DNA of 64,000 nucleotides, from positions 1-64,000 of the forward strand of contig JAFVAY010000015.1 in the NCBI GenBank assembly GCA_017480325.1. The letters are read 5' to 3'. A program made the translations under genes and the position numbers. The notes under the pieces were generated by a model. It saw only the letters and a program-made list of their open reading frames with translations. It searched no databases and was not told the origin of the DNA. Below are positions 16,542-25,960 of this stretch, one piece after another. This stretch comes from Clostridiales bacterium (GTDB lineage: Bacteria; Bacillota; Clostridia; Saccharofermentanales; Saccharofermentanaceae). How positions within the stretch are numbered: the first letter of the stretch is position 1; each line of letters starts with the position of its first letter.

Positions 16542-18107
16542 TCAGTACAAAACCGTATCCTTCACGGTTATAAAGCCCCTGCTTTCCTTACGATCAGCCC
16601 CGGCATCACCGGCTTCAGGCCTTATGTTGTAGAAGCCGTACTTAGCTCCCACCCACCTTCCGGGGTTGCCTTCGGTCCTTAATGATATGGTTTTCGCGCC
16701 CTTGGTGAAGAACGAGAGTATCACCGTGTTACTCTTCTGTACGAGGAAATTGAAGCTCACCTCAGGCACATCCGTGAAGCTTCCGATCTCTTCTCTTGTT
16801 TCATTTACACTGTACTCGCTGCCGTCGAATATGATCTCTCCGGTGATCTTGAGGATCTTGATCAGGTTATCAGTATCGTGCTTGATAGCCAGAGAAGCGT
16901 AGTTTAAGCCCATTGATATGATCCCGCACATATCGCCTTCACGAAGCTCGCTTATATCGATCTTGCCTTCGTATATAAACTCCGGAGACTCCCACTTACG
17001 AAGCAGTATATCCGGCACCAGAGCAAGTGCTGTTTCCTCACGCACGCTTACCGCAGGGATCGTAATAGAGAAGGGGTTCTCCCGAAGTACCGCGTCCTTC
17101 GAGGAAGGCTCTCCGTTATACTGCCAAGGCAGGATCGAGGAGAAGTTACTACCCTTACCGATATAGCGGAATGCGTTAACTCCCTTAGGCTTCTCCCACT
17201 CACCTACCGGCTCGCCGACAGTCGGGTCATCGATAGTGGGTATCCCTATCACGGGGAAGCCGTCCTCCCTCCAGCGCATAGGCTGAAGATGAACTATTCT
17301 TCCCCCGGCACCCACGTCCTGGAAATGGACGAAGTGATCCTCCCCTCCGGGAGTCACGACCCACGCGCCCTGATGAGGCCCATTGACCTCGGTATTCCCC
17401 TGACGCATCACGGTCCGCGCTTCATAGGGTCCGTAGATGCTGTCCGACTTAAGAACTACCTGCCAGCCCTCCTTCACTCCTCCCGCAGGCGCGAAAATAT
17501 AATAATGTCCGTCTCTCTTATATAGCCTGGGCCCTTCGGTAGTAGTGTTTCCGTCAGAAGCACCGTCGTATACTTGGGTCCTCTCTCCGAGAAGCCTTCT
17601 TCCGTCGACCGACATCTCGGTAATATAAAGCACGTTGTTATATCCGGTCCTGGACTTTGCTACGGCATTCACAAGATAAGCGCGTCCGTCATCATCCCAG
17701 AAAGGACATGGATCGATCATCCCCTTGCCTTCCATCAGAAGTCGGGGCTCACTCCATTTACCTCGAGGCTCAAGAGAAGACGTAACAAATATCCCCTCAT
17801 CCGGAATGGGGAAGAAAATATAATAAACCCCGTTATTAAGCCTTATAGAAGGCGCCCAGACTCCCTTGCCGTACTGAGGTCTTCTGTCATCAGTAGGCTT
17901 ACCCGGCAACTTGTGAATGGCGTAATTAATAAGGTCCCAATTAATAAGATCCTTCGAGTACAGAATGGGAAGTCCCGGGATATTCCCGAAGCTTGAGGCA
18001 ACCATATAGAATCCGTCCTCACCCTTTATGACATCAGGGTCGGAATAGTCTGTATATATGATGGGATTTCTGTATCTCCCGTTACCTAATTCAGCCTTCC
18101 AGATCAT
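16542..18107 (-). CDS. Glycoside hydrolase family 43 (arabinofuranosidase/xylosidase)
   Basis: The protein has 521 residues: an N-terminal five-bladed propeller (about 1-320) and a C-terminal beta-sandwich as in GH43 beta-xylosidase-like enzymes. The three catalytic acids are recognisable: Asp in YSDPDVIKGEDGFYM, Asp in MIDPCPFWDDDGRAY, and Glu in TTEGPRLYKRDGHYY. It should remove arabinose or xylose side chains from pectin-derived oligomers. No signal peptide is seen. It starts inside the 3' end of the pectin methylesterase gene (17 bp overlap) and is the last gene of the uxaC-led operon. Confidence 0.92.
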   Translation of the reverse strand: MIWKAELGNGRYRNPIIYTDYSDPDVIKGEDGFYMVASSFGNIPGLPILYSKDLINWDLINYAIHKLPGKPTDDRRPQYGKGVWAPSIRLNNGVYYIFFPIPDEGIFVTSSLEPRGKWSEPRLLMEGKGMIDPCPFWDDDGRAYLVNAVAKSRTGYNNVLYITEMSVDGRRLLGERTQVYDGASDGNTTTEGPRLYKRDGHYYIFAPAGGVKEGWQVVLKSDSIYGPYEARTVMRQGNTEVNGPHQGAWVVTPGGEDHFVHFQDVGAGGRIVHLQPMRWREDGFPVIGIPTIDDPTVGEPVGEWEKPKGVNAFRYIGKGSNFSSILPWQYNGEPSSKDAVLRENPFSITIPAVSVREETALALVPDILLRKWESPEFIYEGKIDISELREGDMCGIISMGLNYASLAIKHDTDNLIKILKITGEIIFDGSEYSVNETREEIGSFTDVPEVSFNFLVQKSNTVILSFFTKGAKTISLRTEGNPGRWVGAKYGFYNIRPEAGDAGADRKESRGFITVKDTVLY

Positions 18108-18855
18108 GTCTCACCCACGACGGTCTCCTCGCACCCTCAGAGCCGGGTCCGTAGGATCCGTACTCCTCGAACACCACTGTGCTTCTCCGGCTCTCATCTC
18201 CCCAGTCGTCGAAGCCGACCTTGCTGATATGCGAATCAAGATAACAATTCTGAAGTCTAACCTTACCGTATCTGCGCCACGGCCTCGCGATATATACGCT
18301 CTCGTCCTCTACCGTCCCAGTCCTTAAAAATCTGCAATTTCTCGCCACGAATCCCTCTTTAACATCCTGAGGTGTCGAAGGGGCGAATACGTAACCGGAC
18401 TCGTTACTTATGAATGTGCAGTCATCGAAGTACGCCGTGGCTCCCCCGAAGACGAAGTCCACACTTCCCTCTATAACGCAGTTCTTGATATGAAAGACTC
18501 GTCTCGTTCTCGGTTCATCCTTCTTCGGTCCGATGAAGCCGTCCTTCTCGTGCTCGCGTATCGGTAGCGGAGCCAGGAAAAGCGTATCCTGATGGCCTCT
18601 TATTATACAGTTCTGAAGAGTGATATCGTCGCCGTCAAGATACAGCGCGATAGCCTGTCCCTTCTCCTTGCCGCTTCCCGCAGTATTCTCGAAGGTACAT
18701 CCTTCGAATACAAGTCCGCTTCCGTCGACTAAGACTGTAGCGGTCCTGAAGGTATGATATGATTTACCGTCTGGGTGGATCGCTCTCGCGTACAGGTCTC
18801 CGGAGAAGGTCTCCCCGGTGAAGGTCCTGTCGGTATCCGAGAGCAGGTAATTCAT
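18091..18855 (-). CDS. Short pectin methylesterase (CE8), intracellular
   Basis: About 254 residues of right-handed beta-helix. The CE8 active-site blocks are intact: GQAIALYL (Gln), HQDTLF (Gln-Asp acid/base), DFVFGGA (nucleophile Asp) and ARPWR (Arg). The ATG at 18855 overlaps the stop of the alpha/beta hydrolase gene (ATGA), fixing the start. Compared with typical CE8 domains, the first roughly 50 residues (the GSGxYxTIxxAI turn) are missing and the protein begins at the third helix turn. No signal peptide is present. It removes methyl esters so GH28 and GH105 can act. Whether the shortened N-terminus leaves a stable enzyme is not known. Confidence 0.88.
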   Translation of the reverse strand: MNYLLSDTDRTFTGETFSGDLYARAIHPDGKSYHTFRTATVLVDGSGLVFEGCTFENTAGSGKEKGQAIALYLDGDDITLQNCIIRGHQDTLFLAPLPIREHEKDGFIGPKKDEPRTRRVFHIKNCVIEGSVDFVFGGATAYFDDCTFISNESGYVFAPSTPQDVKEGFVARNCRFLRTGTVEDESVYIARPWRRYGKVRLQNCYLDSHISKVGFDDWGDESRRSTVVFEEYGSYGPGSEGARRPSWVRHDLEG

Positions 18856-19622
18856 CAGAAGCGTCCGATCCAGGTGTGGAGCAGATCGATCCACGGGGTC
18901 ACGGTCGCTTCCACATTCTTATCGTTCTCGCTTGAAGTCAACTTAGTTCCAAGGGAAAGCCCGTGAGTACCCCTGGCGAAAAGATGATACTCGACGGGCA
19001 CACCCTTGTCTATGAGTGCATTTACAAAGTAAATCGAATTCTGAACAGGCACATCCATGTCCTCGAAGGTGTGCCAGATAAACGTCCTGGGCATAGACTC
19101 ATGCACAAGCTTCTCGAGAGAGAATTCATCCTTACGCTCTTCATAGGAATCTCCCAGAAGATGCTTGAAGGAACCTTCGTGTGCATATTCGCCTGATGTG
19201 ATGACAGGATAGCTTAAAGCCAAGCCGTCGATCATGCCCTTGTGTTGTATGGTATAAAGCGCCGCCAGATGGCCTCCGGCAGAGAAGCCGAGAAGAATTA
19301 CTCTCCCGGTATCCACATGCCATTCCTCTGCGTTATCTCTTATGATGTGTACGAGCTTATCGACCTCCTTAACAGGAGTGGGATAAACAGCGGGAGCTAC
19401 AGAATAGCGAAGCACCGCCACGTTATAGCCCATCGACAGGAGCTTAAACGCGACAGGATCTGCCTCTCTGTCAGATGTGTGATCGTAGCCTCCGCCGGGA
19501 AGTATTATCACCACAGGTCTGTCGACGATCTCAAGCCTCGGCGAATACTCGTAGCCGTAGAATACGGCATAGGCCGAAGGCAAAGATCCCTCACATCTGA
19601 TGTCTATTCTCTGGCAGTTCAT
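18855..19622 (-). CDS. Alpha/beta hydrolase, acetyl-esterase-like
   Basis: The protein has 255 residues. The oxyanion-hole block ILPGGGY, nucleophile elbow GFSAGGH (Ser near residue 115) and a late GTHG with the likely catalytic His are all visible, as in BD-FAE/acetyl-xylan-esterase-like enzymes of glycan clusters. No signal peptide is present, so it would act on imported, acetylated or feruloylated pectin oligosaccharides. It is coupled by ATGA to the pectin methylesterase gene and lies 14 bp after kduD. The exact ester cleaved is unknown. Confidence 0.87.
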   Translation of the reverse strand: MNCQRIDIRCEGSLPSAYAVFYGYEYSPRLEIVDRPVVIILPGGGYDHTSDREADPVAFKLLSMGYNVAVLRYSVAPAVYPTPVKEVDKLVHIIRDNAEEWHVDTGRVILLGFSAGGHLAALYTIQHKGMIDGLALSYPVITSGEYAHEGSFKHLLGDSYEERKDEFSLEKLVHESMPRTFIWHTFEDMDVPVQNSIYFVNALIDKGVPVEYHLFARGTHGLSLGTKLTSSENDKNVEATVTPWIDLLHTWIGRF

Positions 19623-19636
19623 AAAGATCCGTTATA

Positions 19637-20500
19637 TCAGTCGTTGACCTTGATATCGAACTCTTCTTCGTCCTTGAACTTGGACTCGTCGAGGTTGCTG
19701 GGATCCTGACCGATATAAGCGGAGATACCACCGTCGATATAGACTACCTGACCGTTTACAAAGTCAGATGCGGGAGATGCGAGGAATACTGCAAGTCCCA
19801 TCAGATCCTCTGTGTGACCCCAACGCTGTGCGGGAGTCTTGGACCTTATGAATCTGTCGAAGGGATGCATTGATCCGTCTGCCTGCTTCTCACGAAGAGG
19901 TGCGGTCTGAGGAGTGGCGATATAGCCGGGACCTATTGCATTACACTGAATGTTGTACTGACCGTATTCGGAGCAGATGTTTCTTGTGAGCATCTTGAGA
20001 CCGCCCTTTGCTGCCGCGTATGCGGATACGGTCTCACGGCCGAATTCGCTCATCATGGAGCAGGCGTTGATGATCTTACCGGAGCCTCTCTCGATCATGG
20101 AAGGGAGTACTGCCTTAGCGCAGATGAAGGGTCCTGTCAGATCGATGTCGATGACCTTCTGCCAGTCCGCCACATCCATCTCCACCATAGGAATTCTCTT
20201 AATGATACCTGCGTTATTAACGAGGATATCGATAGGTCCTACATTCTCCTCCACATCCTTAACGAACTTAAGGACCTGATCCTCCTTGGTGACATCGCAG
20301 ATCGCGCCGTAAGCGTCGATGCCTGCCGCCTTATATGCTTCCATACCGCGTGCGTGATGCTCAGGGTTAACGTCGTTGAATACGATCTTCGCGCCTGCTT
20401 CGGCGAATGCCTTGGCGTATGCGAAGCCTAAGCCGTAGGATGCACCCGTTACCCATGCTACCTTACCGTCGAGTCTGAACTTATCAAGAATACCGGCCAT
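19637..20500 (-). CDS. kduD: 2-dehydro-3-deoxy-D-gluconate 5-dehydrogenase (KduD-like SDR)
   Basis: This 287-residue classical short-chain dehydrogenase has the cofactor motif TGASYGLG at residues 18-25, NNAG near 91, and the catalytic Ser, Tyr and Lys with YAAAKGG. It interconverts 2,5-diketo-3-deoxygluconate and 2-keto-3-deoxygluconate with NAD(P)H. Its position directly after kduI supports KduD over gluconate 5-dehydrogenase, which is the main alternative from sequence alone. The ribosome binding site GGAGG lies 9 nt before the ATG. The C-terminus is about 25 residues longer and more acidic than usual. Confidence 0.88.
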   Translation of the reverse strand: MAGILDKFRLDGKVAWVTGASYGLGFAYAKAFAEAGAKIVFNDVNPEHHARGMEAYKAAGIDAYGAICDVTKEDQVLKFVKDVEENVGPIDILVNNAGIIKRIPMVEMDVADWQKVIDIDLTGPFICAKAVLPSMIERGSGKIINACSMMSEFGRETVSAYAAAKGGLKMLTRNICSEYGQYNIQCNAIGPGYIATPQTAPLREKQADGSMHPFDRFIRSKTPAQRWGHTEDLMGLAVFLASPASDFVNGQVVYIDGGISAYIGQDPSNLDESKFKDEEEFDIKVND

Positions 20501-20534
20501 GTTAATTACCTCCGAATTATTTGTTGATTACTGA

Positions 20535-21398
20535 TTACAAAAGGTCCTGATTACGAACGTCGTCCATATCATCGAAGTCCTGGTTCTCTCCTACCATACC
20601 CCAGATAAAGGTGTAGTTTCTGGAACCTGAACCTGAATGAATGGACCAGCTCGGGCTTATTACCGCCTGCTCATTACGCATAACGATATGACGTGTCTCC
20701 GTAGGCTCACCCATGTAGTGCATAACGAAGGCATCCTCGGGAAGATCGAAGTACAGATAGACCTCCATTCTTCTGTCGTGCGTGTGACAGGGCATCGTGT
20801 TCCATACGCTTCCGGGTACAAGCTCGGTCATACCCATCTCGAGCTGGCAGCTCTCCACCTGACCCGGGAGAATGTACTTGTTGATGGTTCTCTCGTTGGA
20901 ATCCTGAAGACAACCTAAGTGCTTCTTGTTCTCCTCTTTAATAATTACCACATCCTCAGAAGGGGTACCCTCTCTTTTAATCAGCACCGTGGGATATGTG
21001 GTGTGTGCAGGAGCGGAATTGATATAGAACTTAGCAGGTGAATCAGCACTTACGCTCTCGAATACTATGTCCTTCTTACCCATGCCGATGTACATTCCCT
21101 CACGGGCACCGACCTCATAGACCTTACCGTCGATGATGATCTTGCCTGCGCCGCCGATATTGATGACACCCATTTCGCGACGCTCGAGGAAGTACTGTGC
21201 GCGAAGCTCGTCTCCGGCTTCAAGCTTCAATGACTTGGTAACGGGTGTCGCCGAACCTGTGATTATTCTGTCGATGTGACTGTAGACAAGATAGATCTCA
21301 TCCTCGCGGAATACCTTCTCGATAAGGAACTCCTCACGAAGTCTCTTAGTATCGTAATTCTTAACGTCCTTAGGGCTTGCTGCTGTTCTTAATTCCAT
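20535..21398 (-). CDS. kduI: 5-dehydro-4-deoxy-D-glucuronate isomerase
   Basis: This 287-residue cupin-type isomerase has the metal-binding block [18 protein letters not shown] around residue 200 and the C-terminal '[19 protein letters not shown]', both diagnostic of KduI. It converts 5-keto-4-deoxyuronate, formed from unsaturated galacturonate released by GH105, to 2,5-diketo-3-deoxygluconate, the substrate of the next gene product, KduD. It belongs to the uxaC-led operon and follows uxaA by 19 bp. Length matches the family. Confidence 0.96.
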   Translation of the reverse strand: MELRTAASPKDVKNYDTKRLREEFLIEKVFREDEIYLVYSHIDRIITGSATPVTKSLKLEAGDELRAQYFLERREMGVINIGGAGKIIIDGKVYEVGAREGMYIGMGKKDIVFESVSADSPAKFYINSAPAHTTYPTVLIKREGTPSEDVVIIKEENKKHLGCLQDSNERTINKYILPGQVESCQLEMGMTELVPGSVWNTMPCHTHDRRMEVYLYFDLPEDAFVMHYMGEPTETRHIVMRNEQAVISPSWSIHSGSGSRNYTFIWGMVGENQDFDDMDDVRNQDLL

Positions 21399-21417
21399 TG
21401 TTTCTTCCTCTCGTTTC

Positions 21418-22896
21418 TTATAATATTACGCCGTCTTTGAATATCGATATCTCGCGGCAACCGTGCTCCTCGGTGTTGGTCTTTCTTCCGCTCGCGACCT
21501 CTACTACATAATCCAGAAGTCTCTCTGCGGCCTCATCCAGATCCTCACCCTCGGCAATAGTGCCTGCATTGAAGTCGATCCAATTACCCTTCTTATTATA
21601 CAGTGCGGAATTGGTCGATATCTTGACTGTTGGTGCCGGTGCTCCGAAGGGTGTTCCTCTTCCTGTAGTAAAGAGAATAAGGTGTGCACCGGATGCAGTT
21701 AATGCAGTACTGCTGACAAGATCATTGCCGGGACCTGTCAGAACATTAAGTCCCTTCTTGACCACAGGCTGAGCAAATGACAGCACATCTACTATCTGAG
21801 CACTTCCGCCCTTCTGAACGCAGCCACAGGACTTATCCTCGAGGGTCGTAATGCCCCCTTCCTTATTACCGGGACTCGGGTTCTCATACACCACCTGTCC
21901 GTGGGAAACAAAGTACTGCTTGAAGTCGTTTACCATATCGACTGCCTTGTTAAAGATATCCTCATTCTCGCATCTTGCCAGAAGGATATTCTCCGCGCCG
22001 AACATCTCGGGGACCTCGGTCAATACGGTGGAACCGCCCAGTGATATGATCCTGTCAGAGAATCTTCCTACCAGAGGGTTCGCGGTGATACCCGACAGAC
22101 CGTCCGAGCCTCCGCACTTCATGCCTACGACCAGCTCACTTACAGGTATCTTCTCTCTTACAAATTTCTTAGCGTAGGCTGCAAGCTCCTCTACGAGCTT
22201 AACGCCGTCTTCTACCTCATCCTCGCTCTCCTGACACTTAAGGAACTTAACTCTGTCAGGGTTATAGGAGCCGAGCGCCTCGAGGAACATATCATGTGTC
22301 AGATTCTCACACCCGAGCTCCACGCACAGAACTGCACCTGCATTGGGATGTTTAACAAGAGCTGACAGAAGCTTCTTTGTGTTGCTAAGATCATCCCCAA
22401 GCTGCGAGCAACCGAAGGGATGAGGGAAATAATAGATACCGTCAAGCGAACCGTCTACAAGATTCTGAGTCTGCTCTACTATCTGCTTGGAGATCGAATT
22501 GACGCAGCCGACAATCGGAATGATCCATATCTCATTACGGATCGCAGATCTTCCGTCCTCGCGCTTATAGCCCATGAAGTATCTTTCTTTAGTCTCAGGA
22601 AGCTCGTATACCTGATGATCGTATACATACTCACCGCCTTCACTGAGACGGGTCTTAACATTGTGCGTATGTACCCAGGATCCTACTTCGATCGACTTAG
22701 TAGCAGCCGCAATAGGGTTGCCGTACTTGATAACGGACTCACCCTCGGAGATAGGACTTATAGCGATCTTATGACCGCGTCTTATATCCTCAGAGACGGT
22801 AATGCTTCTTCCGTCAACCTCGATACCGGTACCCTTACTGATATCTGAAAGAGCAACTACCACATTATCCTTGGGATGTATCTTAATGGTAAGCAT
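21418..22896 (-). CDS. uxaA: Altronate dehydratase
   Basis: About 492 residues. An N-terminal SAF-like domain (about 1-95) is followed by the large catalytic domain with '[16 protein letters not shown]' and 'SCGCVQKGG' type iron-binding blocks typical of the UxaA/GarD family. It dehydrates altronate to 2-keto-3-deoxygluconate. ATG at 22896 overlaps the uxaB stop (ATGA) and has AGGAGTG upstream; the TTG three bases earlier is not needed. Full length with both domains fused, as in most Firmicutes and Enterobacteria. Confidence 0.96.
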   Translation of the reverse strand: MLTIKIHPKDNVVVALSDISKGTGIEVDGRSITVSEDIRRGHKIAISPISEGESVIKYGNPIAAATKSIEVGSWVHTHNVKTRLSEGGEYVYDHQVYELPETKERYFMGYKREDGRSAIRNEIWIIPIVGCVNSISKQIVEQTQNLVDGSLDGIYYFPHPFGCSQLGDDLSNTKKLLSALVKHPNAGAVLCVELGCENLTHDMFLEALGSYNPDRVKFLKCQESEDEVEDGVKLVEELAAYAKKFVREKIPVSELVVGMKCGGSDGLSGITANPLVGRFSDRIISLGGSTVLTEVPEMFGAENILLARCENEDIFNKAVDMVNDFKQYFVSHGQVVYENPSPGNKEGGITTLEDKSCGCVQKGGSAQIVDVLSFAQPVVKKGLNVLTGPGNDLVSSTALTASGAHLILFTTGRGTPFGAPAPTVKISTNSALYNKKGNWIDFNAGTIAEGEDLDEAAERLLDYVVEVASGRKTNTEEHGCREISIFKDGVIL

Positions 22897-24383
22897 CAAA
22901 GAACACTCCTGTACGCTGCCTCGACACCTTCCTCGCGGATAAGCTTCAGGTCAGCTGTTACCTTCTCGGTCAGACCGTCAATAGTAGTCATGTCCATATC
23001 CCACATCTTGGTATAGGAGAGAACATCCTTGACCAGAGTCTCATCGTCCCTGTCCTTGTGATCGTAGAAGAACTCGAGGACATATCTGTCGTCCTGAGCC
23101 TTGTACTCATTACCTGCGGGACGCTTCAGCACAAGGCCGTCATCCTCAAGCCTCTTAATATCCGAGGAATAGAATGCAATGTATGCTGCAAGGCTCATGG
23201 TAAGCGCCTCGGGAAGCTTGCCGAACTTATCGATATAGTCCAGGAAGGAGGGCATATTTCTCGCCTTCCACTTGGATGTGGAATTCAATGAGATAGAGAG
23301 AAGCTGATGATCTACGAAGGGGTTATTGAATCTGTCTGTAACCGCCTCGGCAAAGGCATCGCACTCGTCCTTGGGAAGAGGAAGCACCGGGATGACCTCA
23401 TCGTAGAGCATCTTATTCATGAAGCCGTGAATAGCCTCATTCTTCATACAGTCGCGAACGATATCCTGACCTGCAAGATATGCACCGAGTACGAAGCCAG
23501 TGTGTGCGCCGTTAAGGATACGAACCTTACGCTTCTTATAAGGAACCACGTCAGGAACTACGTGCACATTAAGGCCTGCTTTCTTAAAGGGAAGCTGATC
23601 CTCGAGCTCCTTAGGACCTTCGATGTACCACACGCCGAAGATCTCACCGACATCGAGGAGTGCATCCTCGTATCCGTTCTCTTCATTAAGCCTTGAGAGC
23701 TCCTCGGGGTCTCTGATCCTTCCGGGAACGATCCTGTCTACGAGAGTAGAGCAGAACAGATTCTCTTCATTGATCCATGTCTTAAAGTCATCGCCCCAGC
23801 CCCAGTCATCGATATGCATGTTGATAATCTTCTGAAGCTCTTTACCGTTATTATCAATAAGCTCACAGGACAGAACGGCAACACCCTTCTTCCCTGCCTT
23901 GAATCTCTCATTGAGAAGCACCGCCAGCTTAGCCGGGAAGGATACGGGCGGGATCTGATCCGGCTTCGAATCAGGATCATATACGATACCGGCTTCAGTT
24001 GTATTACTGGTTACAAACTCGAGGTCATCGCTCTTGGCGATCTCGATCACCTTGTCCCACTCTACGTAAGGGTTATAGCACTTATCTACGACGGAGATGA
24101 CACGCTTGAGATTGACCCTCTCTCCCTTATCCGAGCCTCTCAGATAAAGTGTGTAAAGGCCCTCCTGGGAATTAATGATATCAGTAAGGCCACTTCCTAT
24201 AGGCTGTACCAATGCCACCTTGCCGTTCCAGTCGGCAGTCTCGTTGGAATCGTCAAAGAAGTAATCAACGAAGGCTCTCAGGAAATTGCCCTCTCCGAAC
24301 TGCAGCACCTTAACCGGCGCCTCCTTCTTTATATAACCTGTGTAGCCACTCTTCTCCAGTACTTCGTAATTAAGCTTTTCCAT
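22896..24383 (-). CDS. uxaB: Tagaturonate reductase (altronate oxidoreductase)
   Basis: The protein has 495 residues. The N-terminal block VLQFGEGNFLRAFVDYF is characteristic of the UxaB/mannitol dehydrogenase group, and 'RVRILNGAHTGFVLGAYLAG' carries the conserved Lys/Asn/His active-site region. It reduces tagaturonate to altronate with NADH, between UxaC and UxaA in the galacturonate isomerase pathway. It lies 21 bp after uxaC and is coupled to uxaA. The specific tagaturonate reading follows from the operon; fructuronate reductase would be the alternative. Confidence 0.95.
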   Translation of the reverse strand: MEKLNYEVLEKSGYTGYIKKEAPVKVLQFGEGNFLRAFVDYFFDDSNETADWNGKVALVQPIGSGLTDIINSQEGLYTLYLRGSDKGERVNLKRVISVVDKCYNPYVEWDKVIEIAKSDDLEFVTSNTTEAGIVYDPDSKPDQIPPVSFPAKLAVLLNERFKAGKKGVAVLSCELIDNNGKELQKIINMHIDDWGWGDDFKTWINEENLFCSTLVDRIVPGRIRDPEELSRLNEENGYEDALLDVGEIFGVWYIEGPKELEDQLPFKKAGLNVHVVPDVVPYKKRKVRILNGAHTGFVLGAYLAGQDIVRDCMKNEAIHGFMNKMLYDEVIPVLPLPKDECDAFAEAVTDRFNNPFVDHQLLSISLNSTSKWKARNMPSFLDYIDKFGKLPEALTMSLAAYIAFYSSDIKRLEDDGLVLKRPAGNEYKAQDDRYVLEFFYDHKDRDDETLVKDVLSYTKMWDMDMTTIDGLTEKVTADLKLIREEGVEAAYRSVL

Positions 24384-24404
24384 TGTAATTACCCCTCGTT
24401 ATTA

Positions 24405-25835
24405 TCAGATTCCGAAATATCTTTCTGCGTTATAGTAGGAGATACCCTCTACTATCTTCTTCAGGGAAGCATCGTTGTTAGGATACTCTCCATCCTCTAC
24501 CCACTTACCGATCAGGTTACATGCGATACGTCTGAAGTAATCGTGTCTTGTGTAAGACAGGAAAGATCTGGAGTCAGTAAGCATGCCGACGAAGTTGCCA
24601 AGAAGACCTAAGTTACCGAGCGCCTTCATCTGCTCCTCCATTCCGTCCTTCGTGTCGAGGAACCACCATGCGGCGCCAAGCTGCATCTTCCCCGGGATCT
24701 CGTAGGACTGGAAGGCTCCGAGACATGTGGTGATCTGGTTGAAGTCGTTGTGATCCAACGAGAACACGATAGTCTTAGGAAGCTCATTTGTCTTATCAAG
24801 CTCAGAGAAGAACGCTGCAAGTTCGTTATAGCAGTTGCTCTTGGCGATCATGTCGAAGCCCGTGTCGGGTCCTTCGATCTTGAACATTCTCTCGTTTATA
24901 TTTCTTGTGCAGGAGTAGTGTATCTCCATTACGATGTTTTCCTTACGGTACTTTCTCGCGAGGTAAAGAAGGATAGTTGTCTGATACTTCTCCGCTTCTT
25001 CCGTGGTAATGGATTCGCCTCTCATGACCTTAGCGAGGATCTCGTCTGCTTCGCTGATGTCACAGGGTCTGAACATAACGTAATCTATGCCGTGATCGGA
25101 TGCTCTGCAGCCGTGCTTCTTAAAGAAATCGATTCTCTCTCCCAAAGCGTCGCAAACCTCCTGAGCACTTGTTAAAGTCTCCTTGCCTACGCTTGCCGCG
25201 AGCTTGTTAATGTACTCTACGAAGCCGTCCTTATTGATATTGATTGCCTTGTCTGGACGGAAGGAAGGACATACCACGAAGCCCAGATCTTCCTTAGCAA
25301 GAAGCTCGTGATACTCGAGCGTATCGATAGGATCATCGGTCGTTCCGACGTACTTAACATTGGAGCTTCTGATAATTCCTCTAACGGAAAGATTAGGATC
25401 GTTCTGAAGCTTATCTGTGGTTATCTTCCATATCTTCTCTGCATTCTCGGGAGTCAGAGGCTCTTCGATACCGAAGTACTTCTTAAGCTCAAGGTTAGAC
25501 CAGTGATACATGGGATTACCGATAGCCATCTCCAGCGCCTTCGCGAACTCGAGGAACTTATCGTAAGGTGCGGCATCACCGGTGATCTTCTCTTCTAAGG
25601 TTCCGTTCGATCTCATAAGTCTCCACTTATAGTGATCGCCGAAGTAGGATCCGTCGGGGTTCATTCCTCCCAGCCATATCTGCGCGATATTATCGTATCT
25701 TCTGTCCTCATAAATCTCCTTAGGGGATATATGGCAGTGATAGTCGATGATGGGAAGATCCTTGGCGTAGTCGTGATACAGATGCTTTGCCGTATCGTTG
25801 CCGAGGATAAAGTCGCTGTCCATGAAAGCTCTCAT
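24405..25835 (-). CDS. uxaC: Glucuronate/galacturonate isomerase
   Basis: About 476 residues of an amidohydrolase-like TIM barrel. The opening MRAFMDSDFILGNDTAKHLYHDYA and the metal-site block PIIDYHCHISPKEI are classic UxaC. The ATG at 25835 is chosen because AAGGAGAAG lies 5 nt upstream; a longer frame to 25928 would include the operator and promoter. It isomerises galacturonate to tagaturonate and glucuronate to fructuronate. It is the first gene of the eight-gene uronate operon, directly behind a sigma-70 promoter and LacI-type operator. Confidence 0.96.
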   Translation of the reverse strand: MRAFMDSDFILGNDTAKHLYHDYAKDLPIIDYHCHISPKEIYEDRRYDNIAQIWLGGMNPDGSYFGDHYKWRLMRSNGTLEEKITGDAAPYDKFLEFAKALEMAIGNPMYHWSNLELKKYFGIEEPLTPENAEKIWKITTDKLQNDPNLSVRGIIRSSNVKYVGTTDDPIDTLEYHELLAKEDLGFVVCPSFRPDKAININKDGFVEYINKLAASVGKETLTSAQEVCDALGERIDFFKKHGCRASDHGIDYVMFRPCDISEADEILAKVMRGESITTEEAEKYQTTILLYLARKYRKENIVMEIHYSCTRNINERMFKIEGPDTGFDMIAKSNCYNELAAFFSELDKTNELPKTIVFSLDHNDFNQITTCLGAFQSYEIPGKMQLGAAWWFLDTKDGMEEQMKALGNLGLLGNFVGMLTDSRSFLSYTRHDYFRRIACNLIGKWVEDGEYPNNDASLKKIVEGISYYNAERYFGI

Positions 25836-25875
25836 ATTTACTTCTCCTTCGAGGGAAAATATCAAAAACGCATAT

Positions 25876-25889
25876 TGTAAGCGTTTACA
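25876..25889. promoter_or_regulatory. Perfect LacI-family operator of the uxaC operon
   Basis: TGTAAGCGTTTACA is a perfect 14-bp palindrome located about 6 bp downstream of the -10 box at 25896-25901 and 40 nt before uxaC. The same sequence occurs in front of the lacI gene itself (26998-27011), and a close variant precedes the importer operon. Placement fits repression by the adjacent LacI-type regulator. It also matches the CcpA cre consensus. Confidence 0.8.
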
Positions 25890-25895
25890 TTTATA

Positions 25896-25924
25896 GTTAT
25901 AAAGGTATTTCAGCTGTATGTCAA
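25896..25924 (-). promoter_or_regulatory. Sigma-70-type promoter of the uxaC operon
   Basis: On the minus strand TTGACA (25924-25919) and TATAAC (25901-25896) are separated by exactly 17 bp. Predicted start of transcription is near 25889, inside the operator at 25876-25889. Confidence 0.8.
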
Positions 25925-25960
25925 CCAAAATTTGCTATTATTCTTAAAAATCTTCAGGAG

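Noticed and set aside
24405..25928. Longer uxaC start at 25928
   Set aside because: The extension would cover the promoter and operator and has no family similarity; ATG at 25835 has a strong ribosome binding site.
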